A DNA stretch of 5,773 nucleotides, taken from positions 1 to 5,773 of the forward strand of contig CACZSP010000330.1 of NCBI GenBank assembly GCA_902783905.1. Reading direction: 5' to 3'. Below the pieces are notes generated by a model, which was not told the origin of the DNA, searched no databases, and saw only the letters and a list, made by a program, of their open reading frames with translations. This stretch comes from an uncultured Ruminococcus sp. (GTDB taxonomy: Bacteria > Bacillota > Clostridia > Oscillospirales > CAG-272). Below, one piece after another: positions 1 through 5,687 of the stretch (within the stretch, counting starts at the first letter, position 1; every line of letters begins with the position of its first letter). A program made the position numbers and the translations under genes.

Positions 1-87
1 CAGGCGGTTTTTCAAGATTTCGACGCGGAAACAGACGGAAAATCAGCCGGCTAGATGTGCGCGTCGAATTGTGCGGTATTGCCTTAA
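1..87 (-). repeat. Left copy of dispersed repeat, runs off window edge
   Basis: Read on the minus strand, positions 87 down to 65 are identical over 23 bases to positions 5688-5710 on the plus strand (core TTAAGGCAATACCGCACAAT plus three bases). After the core the two copies diverge for about 20 bases. They align again from GATTTT (44 downwards here, 5730 upwards there), with shared pieces such as GTCTGTTT and GAAATC, up to the window edges. The core-to-GATTTT distance is 43 bases here and 42 in the other copy, so this is one element with an internal layout and not a chance match. The repeat overlaps the 3' end of the 2H phosphoesterase gene and supplies its last 14 codons. No transposase is attached. 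It could be a small non-autonomous mobile element or a structured intergenic repeat. Confidence 0.8.
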
Positions 88-489
88 TAACTCCGGCAGC
101 GCATTGCAGACCGTCGCAGGCTCGTCGATCAGCACGGTTACGTGTGGCGTCCAGGGGCGCTGCGGATCCGGGGCCTTTTCGCAAGCGTTGTGAAGTAATT
201 CCAATTCTGTGTTTCTCTCCGGCCCGCCAAACAGCACTTTCCCCGGAGCAAATATACCGATATGGCTGATATGCACGGGAAACGGTTTGAACTCTCCGGC
301 GACCTTTTCGGCAAGTTCAATCGCATCCTGTTCCTTCTCCAAAGGGAAAGTTGCCATACTGATATGGAACGGAAGATTCGGGGTCTGGTTTCCTCTGAAT
401 CCGGCATTACTGAGATCTTTATACCAGGCCGACAAAATTGCCTGCGAATCTTCGTCCAGATCCGCCATCAACGTTAAAAACTGTTCCAT
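43..489 (-). CDS. 2H phosphoesterase / 2'-5' RNA ligase family protein, C-terminus altered
   Basis: The 148-residue protein carries the two HxS/T motifs that define the 2H phosphoesterase superfamily (LigT/ThpR-like): H42-I-S44 in the segment LPFHISMATF, and H116-V-T118 in TPHVTVLIDEP. These histidines would act together on 2',3'-cyclic phosphates or 2'-5' phosphodiester bonds; the real substrate in this clostridial branch is unknown. The enzyme should be cytoplasmic, as there is no signal peptide. The ATG at 489 is supported by an AGAGG ribosome site (496-500) six bases upstream. The gene lies 61 bases downstream of the sulfatase on the same strand and may be co-transcribed. The protein looks short: family members as I recall them run to about 165-180 residues, with further beta strands after the second motif. 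Here residues 135-148 (starting LRQYRTIRR) are encoded by the dispersed repeat, so the native C-terminus appears lost and activity is uncertain. Confidence 0.85.
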   Translation of the reverse strand: MEQFLTLMADLDEDSQAILSAWYKDLSNAGFRGNQTPNLPFHISMATFPLEKEQDAIELAEKVAGEFKPFPVHISHIGIFAPGKVLFGGPERNTELELLHNACEKAPDPQRPWTPHVTVLIDEPATVCNALPELLRQYRTIRRAHLAG

Positions 490-550
490 CTCACACCTCT
501 GATTCGCGGCAAAATATTCCTGACAGACAACGAAATCCGCACCGTTTTCC

Positions 551-2110
551 TCATTCGTCGTAGTGTTTAAGGTACTCTATCATCTGCTCAAGAGACGAAT
601 ACTCAACGTTTCCGTTGGATATCTTAAATCTCTGCGGGTGATTCATGGGCAGCCCGTTGACGAAGTCAAGTTGACGCGGCTCGTATTCCTCGTTCTCGCG
701 CTGCCTTGTCCATCCGCGGTATCTCCAGTTCGGCGGCGCGGCGTCGGTCCGCCAGGGCCTGCAGTCCCAGTAGTATCCGCGGAAGGGATCACGGTCACGG
801 CACATGCGGTCGAGTATCGCGTCGTGCAGCCGGTCGCGGGCGGCCGCAAGCCCGGGATCGGCGGTATCGATGAGGTTTTTGCACTCGAAAGGATCGGCCT
901 CGAGATCGTAAAACTCGTCGGTCGACATCAGATTGACAGACAGTTTGTATCTTCCGTCGGTGACCGCCCGCATCGGCTGGAAACCGCCGTAGTGGTCGTG
1001 GTCCTGCTCGAATCTCGTGAACTCGATGAAGGCGTACGGAGAGGGCGTGTCGGCAGACAGATCGCTGACGGTAGGCCTTATCGATCCGCCCTGCAGAACT
1101 TTCGGAATCGGTATGCCGAAATAGTCGAGGATTGTTGGAACGACGTCGATATGCGACGCCGGACGCTTTCGGTACACTCCTCCGCGGACGCCTTTCGGGT
1201 CTCGGATGATAAATGGGATCCTCGCGACAGCGTCGTAGGCAGCCGGTCCCTTGGCGAAGAGAGAGTGCGAGTGGAGCAGGTCGCCGTGGTCCGAAGTATA
1301 CATGATGACCGCGCTGTCGGGAGCGGCGGCCACCGTCTTGCCTATAAGCTCGTCGGCGTAGCTGTTGCAGCCGAAGAAATATCTCGCTTTCATGTCGAAG
1401 GTCTCGGGCGTTCCCGGTTTTTCCGCCGCCCAGATCTTCTGGTAGCCCGGCTTGCCGTCGAGCGTATCGTATACTGCGGGATCGCGCGGGAACTCGTAAT
1501 CGGCGTACATAGTGTCGTAGGGAGGAGGGCAGAGAAAGGGTCCGTGGGGCTCGTCGAAGGACACGACAAGGAAATAATCCTCGTCCCTGTATCTCTCCAT
1601 GAAGTCACGGGCTTTGGCGAGCACCCTCGACCCGTACGTGAAATCTTCCGGCACCCGGATGAAATCCATCGTCTTTGAGCACCTTGACATCGCTCTGCCG
1701 TCCTCGCTCAGCTCCTCGAGATAACGGCGCATGTCGTACCAGTATTCGGGATCCCATCCGTCGGGACAGAAACCGTTTCCGAAATAATCGGTCCCGTCAA
1801 GATGCCACTTGCCAATGTAAGCGCTATGTATCCCGTTGTCGCGCAGGCGCTGTCCGACCGTCTTCACGTTATCGCCGAGCGCCATCCCGTTTGCCCAGGA
1901 TCCGGCGCAGGAAGGGAAAAGGCCGGTAAATAGCCCGGCTCTCGCGGGACCGCAGACCGGCTGCGTCGTATACGCCCTTTCGTATCTGACGCCGTCAGCG
2001 GCGAGCGCGTCGATGTTCGGCGTTCGCAGGCCGGTATCGCGGTAGCAGCCGACCATGTCCCACCTCTGGGTATCTGTCATAATGAACACTATCTGCGTTT
2101 TATCAGCCAT
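551..2110 (-). CDS. Cysteine-type sulfatase (S1 family, alkaline phosphatase fold), cytoplasmic
   Basis: This 519-residue enzyme hydrolyses sulfate esters, probably on a sugar or other small sulfated compound; the substrate cannot be told from sequence. The sulfatase signature is intact: C53-G-P-A-R57 followed by A-G-L-F-T-G, where C53 would be converted to formylglycine. Other active-site features are D13 (metal ligand, in IMTDTQRWD), K101-W-H103, H189 (in DEPHG), D274-H275 (in SDHGD) and K287. The second acidic residue often found beside the first aspartate is T14 here. C-terminal EFYDLEADPFECKNL is the usual DLxxDPxExxNL sulfatase tail, followed by an aromatic-rich extension. There is no signal peptide, so it should act inside the cell on imported substrate. 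An anaerobic maturase (anSME) would be needed and is not in the window. The ATG at 2110 has an AAGGAG site (2117-2122) six bases upstream. It sits between the ATPase and the 2H gene on the same strand. Phosphonate or phosphate esters are possible alternative substrates, but the CxPxR motif favours sulfatase. Confidence 0.93.
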   Translation of the reverse strand: MADKTQIVFIMTDTQRWDMVGCYRDTGLRTPNIDALAADGVRYERAYTTQPVCGPARAGLFTGLFPSCAGSWANGMALGDNVKTVGQRLRDNGIHSAYIGKWHLDGTDYFGNGFCPDGWDPEYWYDMRRYLEELSEDGRAMSRCSKTMDFIRVPEDFTYGSRVLAKARDFMERYRDEDYFLVVSFDEPHGPFLCPPPYDTMYADYEFPRDPAVYDTLDGKPGYQKIWAAEKPGTPETFDMKARYFFGCNSYADELIGKTVAAAPDSAVIMYTSDHGDLLHSHSLFAKGPAAYDAVARIPFIIRDPKGVRGGVYRKRPASHIDVVPTILDYFGIPIPKVLQGGSIRPTVSDLSADTPSPYAFIEFTRFEQDHDHYGGFQPMRAVTDGRYKLSVNLMSTDEFYDLEADPFECKNLIDTADPGLAAARDRLHDAILDRMCRDRDPFRGYYWDCRPWRTDAAPPNWRYRGWTRQRENEEYEPRQLDFVNGLPMNHPQRFKISNGNVEYSSLEQMIEYLKHYDE

Positions 2111-2178
2111 GGTTTTCTCCTTTTTTTCCCCTCGATCTCCATACGGACGTGTAAAAAACTTGTTTCGCTATAATTTAT

Positions 2179-3402
2179 TCAAAGATAATTGATTGGAATC
2201 ACGCGATCTGTCGGTGAAAGAGATACAAGGTTATCATACGTGCATACCACGCCGCCTTGGCCGCGCTTAACTCCCGGAATTCTTTCCAGAACAGAAAACG
2301 AGCCGATATCACGTTTCTGCGGATCTGAATGCTTCTTGATCTCGACGGGATAAAGAACGCCGCCGTCCTCAATGATTAAATCGATCTCTTTCATATCTTT
2401 ATCTCTGTAGAAGTAGAGAGGCGGTTCAAGAATGCCCCTGTTGTAATAACTCTTGACGACTTCGGAAATCACGAAGCTTTCAAACATCTGACCTGACATA
2501 GCGCCGTTTCTGAGCACTTCAGGCGAGGTCCATCTTGTAAGATAAGAGGCAAGCCCGGTGTCAAGAAAAAAGAGTTTCGGAGTTTTGACAGCTCGCTTGG
2601 TTTTATTGTTTGAAAAAGGCGGCAACAAATAAACAATGTTTGAAGCCGTAAGAATCGAGAGCCACCGTTCGGCAGTAGGAGGGCTGACCCCGACGTCTCT
2701 GGCGAGAGAAGCAAGGTTAAGAAGATTCCCGGTAGAAGCCGCGGCGGCGGTCATGAACCTGATGAATTTAATAGTGTCGCCTATTTCCGACAGCTCGCGA
2801 ACGTCACGCTCAACGTACGTGCTGACGTATGAAGAATAAAACATCTGCCAGTCGTAATCCGGATTATCGGTAAGTTCGGGCATGCTTCCTCTTTGGATTC
2901 TGCTCCAGATTTCATCATACGAAAGATCGGACAGCTGTGACTTTCTCTCCTCAAAGTATTTGTCAGTCGGAATAAACGGAGCGTCAAAGGAGACACCTTC
3001 GGATTCTCTGAGGGAAAAGCCGAGAAGTGTCATAAGACCTACACGCCCGGCCAACGATTCGCTGACGTTTTTCATCATTTTGAATTGTTGCGAGCCGCAC
3101 ATATAGAACCGGCCCTTTTCCCCTTCTTTGTCGAGGATCATTTTAATCTGAGTGAACAGTTCCGGAGCTTTCTGAATCTCATCGACAAATACCGGAGGCG
3201 GATTGTCCTTGAAAAACGTTGAACTTTCCGCCCTTGCGATTTCAAGAAGCACCGGATCGTCCATCGTGACGTAATTGAATTCCTTGGAAAGACGTTTGAG
3301 CATAGTGGTTTTTCCAACCTGTCTTGGTCCTGCTACAAGAACGGCCCCGAACATTTTCGAAAGCTTTTCAACTGTGCGTTCAGCATGACGTGTAATATAC
3401 AT
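2179..3402 (-). CDS. AAA_14 ATPase with C-terminal DUF4143 nuclease-like domain
   Basis: The 407-residue protein has the family's usual layout and looks complete. The N-terminal AAA_14 domain has a Walker A motif, G25-PRQVGKTT33, a Walker B motif ending VFVDE75, and a sensor-like CGSQQF (102-107). A winged-helix-like segment follows (about 227-251, NLASLARDVGVSPPTAERWL). The DUF4143 domain ends in a PD-(D/E)xK-like set: E309, D341 in KEIDLI, and E354-I-K356 in YPVEIKKH. Members are common, often multi-copy and poorly characterised; ATP hydrolysis is expected, but target and partner are unknown. The start MYITRHAE is typical, with GGAG (3410-3413) seven bases upstream. It is the first gene of the leftward set, has a consensus promoter, and is visibly AT-richer than the sulfatase and lipoprotein genes, which hints at separate acquisition. 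A toxin-antitoxin role is sometimes guessed for this family, but no partner gene is present here. Confidence 0.93.
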   Translation of the reverse strand: MYITRHAERTVEKLSKMFGAVLVAGPRQVGKTTMLKRLSKEFNYVTMDDPVLLEIARAESSTFFKDNPPPVFVDEIQKAPELFTQIKMILDKEGEKGRFYMCGSQQFKMMKNVSESLAGRVGLMTLLGFSLRESEGVSFDAPFIPTDKYFEERKSQLSDLSYDEIWSRIQRGSMPELTDNPDYDWQMFYSSYVSTYVERDVRELSEIGDTIKFIRFMTAAAASTGNLLNLASLARDVGVSPPTAERWLSILTASNIVYLLPPFSNNKTKRAVKTPKLFFLDTGLASYLTRWTSPEVLRNGAMSGQMFESFVISEVVKSYYNRGILEPPLYFYRDKDMKEIDLIIEDGGVLYPVEIKKHSDPQKRDIGSFSVLERIPGVKRGQGGVVCTYDNLVSLSPTDRVIPINYL

Positions 3403-3432
3403 CTTAAAACTCCGTCTAATGTAATATCACGT
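3388..3432. promoter_or_regulatory. Imperfect inverted repeat across start codon and ribosome site of the ATPase gene
   Basis: ACGTGTAATATACAT (3388-3402) and ATGTAATATCACGT (3419-3432) are imperfect inverted copies, with the ACGTG/CACGT ends and the ATGTA/TACAT parts matching. The first arm contains the ATG of the ATPase gene, the ribosome site lies between the arms, and the second arm sits at the expected transcription start. It could be an operator at the promoter or, less well because the 5' arm may not be fully transcribed, an RNA hairpin limiting translation. Both readings are inference. Confidence 0.3.
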
Positions 3433-3435
3433 ATT

Positions 3436-3464
3436 ATTATAGCCGTTTTTTTGCGATTTGTCAA
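3436..3464 (-). promoter_or_regulatory. Full-consensus sigma-A promoter for the leftward gene set
   Basis: On the minus strand TTGACA (3464-3459) is followed by exactly 17 bases (with an A7 run) and then TATAAT (3441-3436). This is a perfect match to the housekeeping promoter in both boxes and spacing. Transcription would start near 3430 and give a leader of under 30 bases before the ATPase ATG. No other convincing promoter is seen before the sulfatase or the 2H gene, so this one may serve all three. Confidence 0.85.
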
Positions 3465-3542
3465 GTCATTAAAAGAAAATAATCCTGGAAAAATGCGCTC
3501 TTACGCGACGTATCGGCTTTTCAAATAATCGGTTCTTTCCTC

Positions 3543-3571
3543 TTTTCAAACTGAGGATTGTGTTGTATAAT
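3543..3571 (+). promoter_or_regulatory. Promoter of the lipoprotein gene
   Basis: A perfect -10 box TATAAT (3566-3571) is preceded at 17 bases by a weak -35 box TTTTCA (3543-3548, four of six consensus positions). The strong -10 and poor -35 suggest that an activator may help. The nine-base sequence CTTTTCAAA occurs at 3517-3525 and again at 3542-3550, overlapping the -35. The leader to the ATG is about 75 bases and holds a GC-rich stretch (3582-3608) in which CGCAA and TTGCG could pair, but I recognise no riboswitch. Confidence 0.65.
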
Positions 3572-3654
3572 ATTAGCGAAGAGCCGCAAAACCGCGGGGG
3601 CTTGCGACTGGTGTATCATTTTTTCGTAGATAAAGCAACAGAAGAGGTTAGAAA

Positions 3655-5097
3655 ATGCGCAGATTGTTATGTATACTGATTGCCGCTGTGACGGCAGTCG
3701 CCGCTTTGCCCGGGCTTTCCTCCTGCGGCTCGGCGGGTACGGGCGACGTCACCGAGGGTGAGAAAACCACCGCCGGAACGCAGCATACTCACGTGTTCGG
3801 AGAATGGGTTCCGGTACCCGGTTCGAACTGTGAAAAGGGGCTGACCGAGGAACGCTTGTGCGAGTGCGGCGAGAGCGAGCGGCGCACGGCGCAGCCGGCG
3901 GCTCACGCGGAGCCCGACGCCGACGGAAGATGCACCCGGTGCGGGGAATTGATCCTTTATTCTTTCCCGGTCGACGGTATATCGAAACTCCGCGGAACGA
4001 TCGTCACAAAGACGAACAAATACGAGATAGTTTCCGGCTATTACGGCGCGGTGATCGATCTGGAGGGGATAACGTTCAATACCGTTACCGTCACCGCAGC
4101 GGCGGGCGGACCGGGAACCGGGTACGCCTTTTTGCGCGAGCTGCCGGTTGCCGGCAGGGTCCCGTCCTACGCGGACGGATACACCGAGGTCGTCTGGGAC
4201 GGAAGCATGAGCGCGACCTTTGCCGTCCCCTCCGACGCGAAATATCTGTACGTATATCATTCGAGCAAGGACGTGGTCTATCTGCCCGAAAAGGTTGAGT
4301 TTTTCGACGCTCCGGACGTGGAGATCCCGGGGTCATTCACGATAGCCGCCTGGAATATCGGGCATTTCAGCAAGGGCACGCACCGCGATTCCGACTTCAA
4401 AGACGCGGACTACGAAACCGCCGCGAAACAGTTCTCAACATATATCGACGGCTGCGTCGGGGCGGATCTCTTTGTGCTTAACGAATACAGCAAACTGCTC
4501 ACGCCTTCGAATCCGGCGTCGTCGCTGTTCGGGTCATATACCGGAACAAACTACGAGGGTGAGCAGCGACGGTACAGCTGCAACGCGATTTATTCAAAGT
4601 TTGCGCTGAAAAACGTCACGGTCCACGAGTTTGAGTGCAACCGGAACGCGGTGATAACCTATACGACAGCGGTAAAAGCGCCCGACTACTACTATATCAC
4701 CGCGGAGATGGATTTCGGCGGCGAGCCGCTCACGGTAGTAGCGGTGCATCTTGCCTTTGACGATAATCTTTACGACGTTCCGCCCTATATCGACACCGTC
4801 TGTCAGAACGAGATGAAGGAACTGACAGAGAAGTTCAAAGACGTCGAACGGATAATCATGCTCGGCGACTGGAACGCATATTCTCCGGACTATTTCGATC
4901 TTTTCACCGACGCGGGATACGAAGTCTGCAACGACGGATCATACCTCACCTGCACCGGATCGAAGACCGGAGGGCTCGAGTGGGCGGTTGACAATATCGT
5001 ATACAAGGGTGTTTCGGTTTCCGGTTTCCGCAAGATCCCGACCGCTCTCTCCGACCACGTCGCGATAGCCGCGACGGTCAGTCCCGTCGCGGAATGA
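3655..5097 (+). CDS. Surface lipoprotein with EEP (endonuclease/exonuclease/phosphatase) domain
   Basis: The 480-residue protein starts with a lipoprotein signal: MRR, a hydrophobic stretch, then lipobox L21-S-S-C24, so it should be anchored outside the membrane. Residues 44-98 form a His/Trp/Cys-rich segment (HVFGEW, C59, C69-E-C71, C93-T-R-C96) resembling the short cysteine repeats of many clostridial secreted proteins, possibly metal binding. Residues 105-220 look like a beta-rich domain I cannot name. Residues 227-477 are an EEP domain with its metal and catalytic residues in order: N234 (AAWNIGH), E277 (VLNEYS), H365 (AVHLAF), D405 and N407 (GDWNA), D446 (VDNIVY), D467-H468 (LSDH). It would cleave phosphodiesters, in nucleic acid, lipid head groups or another substrate; which is unknown. 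The start is supported by AAGAGG (3642-3647) seven bases before the ATG. It is transcribed alone, divergent from the ATPase, with a terminator downstream. Confidence 0.9.
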   Translation: MRRLLCILIAAVTAVAALPGLSSCGSAGTGDVTEGEKTTAGTQHTHVFGEWVPVPGSNCEKGLTEERLCECGESERRTAQPAAHAEPDADGRCTRCGELILYSFPVDGISKLRGTIVTKTNKYEIVSGYYGAVIDLEGITFNTVTVTAAAGGPGTGYAFLRELPVAGRVPSYADGYTEVVWDGSMSATFAVPSDAKYLYVYHSSKDVVYLPEKVEFFDAPDVEIPGSFTIAAWNIGHFSKGTHRDSDFKDADYETAAKQFSTYIDGCVGADLFVLNEYSKLLTPSNPASSLFGSYTGTNYEGEQRRYSCNAIYSKFALKNVTVHEFECNRNAVITYTTAVKAPDYYYITAEMDFGGEPLTVVAVHLAFDDNLYDVPPYIDTVCQNEMKELTEKFKDVERIIMLGDWNAYSPDYFDLFTDAGYEVCNDGSYLTCTGSKTGGLEWAVDNIVYKGVSVSGFRKIPTALSDHVAIAATVSPVAE

Positions 5098-5106
5098 ACG
5101 CGACGG
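5069..5106 (+). other. GC-rich inverted repeat with a third competing copy at the lipoprotein gene end
   Basis: CCGCGACGG (5069-5077) and CCGTCGCGG (5084-5092) form a perfect nine-base stem with a six-base loop inside the last codons. A further CGCGACGG (5099-5106) just after the stop codon could pair with the same central arm instead. No T run follows, so it is not a classic terminator. It may protect the 3' end or be a chance product of the GC-rich coding sequence. Confidence 0.35.
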
Positions 5107-5183
5107 TGAAAGAGGGAAGTGCGGTTAAAAAGCGTACAAATACGAAACACATTTATATAGCTTCTGAATGCGAAATAAGTCAA

Positions 5184-5220
5184 AACGGTCCCGGGGTACT
5201 TGTTCCCGGGACCGTTCTTG
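5184..5220 (+). terminator. Rho-independent terminator after the lipoprotein gene
   Basis: A perfect 12-base inverted repeat, AACGGTCCCGGG (5184-5195) and CCCGGGACCGTT (5205-5216), encloses a nine-base loop. It is followed by a short T-containing tail (TTCTTG) on the plus strand and by TTTT on the minus strand, so it may work in both directions. It lies about 90 bases after the stop codon at 5097. Confidence 0.8.
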
Positions 5221-5294
5221 TCCGACCGCGAGGGCAGATTGATTGTAAATTGTGAGATAAGTTTCAAAAACCGCTCAAACGTCAAAAACGGCGC

Positions 5295-5333
5295 AAAAGG
5301 CTGGTTCTCATAAGGGGGATAAGAGAACCAGCC
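5295..5333 (-). terminator. Hairpin, probable terminator for leftward transcription
   Basis: GGCTGGTTCTC (5299-5309) and GAGAACCAGCC (5323-5333) form a perfect 11-base stem around a 13-base loop containing GGGGG. On the minus strand the stem is followed at once by TTTT (5298-5295); on the plus strand no T run follows, so leftward use is favoured. No good leftward gene lies upstream except the doubtful ORF at 5425-5622, so it may be a leftover of a lost gene or a structured RNA end. Confidence 0.55.
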
Positions 5334-5424
5334 GACGTGGAGCATGTCGAAGATGTAACTTCAACAGATCAATAAGATTACTTTATTATTCGAATTAACC
5401 ATAACAGTTTTTTAACGAAATCTT

Positions 5425-5622
5425 TTATCCTGCTAATTCCCGAATTTCCTTGGCAATACTCAAATAATTATGGTTTCGTGCGGTTTCAGGAACAATAAAT
5501 GTGTGAATAATCTGCAAAGCGAGAAATAATTCAATCGTTCTCGCTCTCAACAGATTTTCATACGCCGCTTTACAGAAAGAAAAGTGCAATATTTGCACTT
5601 TGCAAAATGCGCGCGGGTGCAA
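5425..5622 (-). CDS. Doubtful 65-codon ORF, possible gene relic
   Basis: The frame opens at a TTG (5622) directly after an in-frame TAA, and the start lies inside one of the GTGCAA dyads. There is no clear ribosome site and no internal methionine. The first 15 or so residues (including ILHFSFCKAAY) are read from the dyad repeats and are probably not real protein. The rest, ending IAKEIRELAG, has a plausible helical look and might be the tail of a decayed gene. I recognise no family. A spurious ORF is the likelier explanation. Confidence 0.2.
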   Translation of the reverse strand: MHPRAFCKVQILHFSFCKAAYENLLRARTIELFLALQIIHTFIVPETARNHNYLSIAKEIRELAG

Positions 5623-5662
5623 TTATTGCACTTTATTGTTCTGCAAAAGGTGCAAACGGCAC
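5581..5662. repeat. Three GTGCAA-type dyads at about 33-base spacing
   Basis: Three palindromes follow each other: AAAGTGCAA-TAT-TTGCACTTT (5581-5601), GTGCAA-TTA-TTGCAC (5617-5631) and the degenerate GTGC-AAACG-GCAC (5650-5662). Their centres lie at 5591, 5624 and 5656, which is 33 and 32 bases apart or about three helical turns. A TGCAAAA motif occurs between neighbouring dyads (5602-5608, shortly after dyad one, and 5642-5648, before dyad three). It could be an operator or iteron-like binding array, or a degenerate tandem repeat. The count is too low and the units too short for a CRISPR array. Confidence 0.6.
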
Positions 5663-5687
5663 AATATCCGAGGAGCGGTAACCGGAC

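Larger units (their letters stand above)
5098..5687. other. Long gene-poor region between the lipoprotein gene and the right repeat
   Basis: Apart from the two hairpins, the doubtful ORF and the dyad array listed separately, I see no gene, tRNA or recognised RNA here. The part from about 5340 to 5650 is strongly AT-rich compared with the flanking genes, as expected for non-coding or acquired DNA. Confidence 0.6.

Noticed and set aside
563..1678. Long 371-codon plus-strand frame opposite the sulfatase
   Set aside because: It is antisense to a clear sulfatase with all motifs, its translation resembles no family and is rich in Arg/Val, and GC-rich codon bias on the other strand explains it.
2179..3402. 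New defence or toxin-antitoxin system built on the ATPase
   Set aside because: The ATPase has a nuclease-like C-terminal domain, but no partner toxin, antitoxin or defence gene is present; its neighbours are a sulfatase and a 2H enzyme with ordinary motifs.
3572..3654. Riboswitch in the lipoprotein leader
   Set aside because: The GC-rich stretch could form a short stem but matches no riboswitch class I know and has no expression-platform terminator.
3667..4260. 197-codon minus-strand frame opposite the lipoprotein gene
   Set aside because: It is a shadow of the lipoprotein gene: arginine-rich, without recognisable motifs, and without its own promoter or ribosome site.
4890..5345. 151-codon minus-strand frame over the lipoprotein 3' end
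   Set aside because: It runs through both terminator hairpins and then antisense to the conserved EEP catalytic residues; no family resemblance.
5581..5662. CRISPR array
   Set aside because: Only three units, with palindromes of 13-21 bases and gaps of under 20 bases; the units differ in sequence and there are no cas genes.
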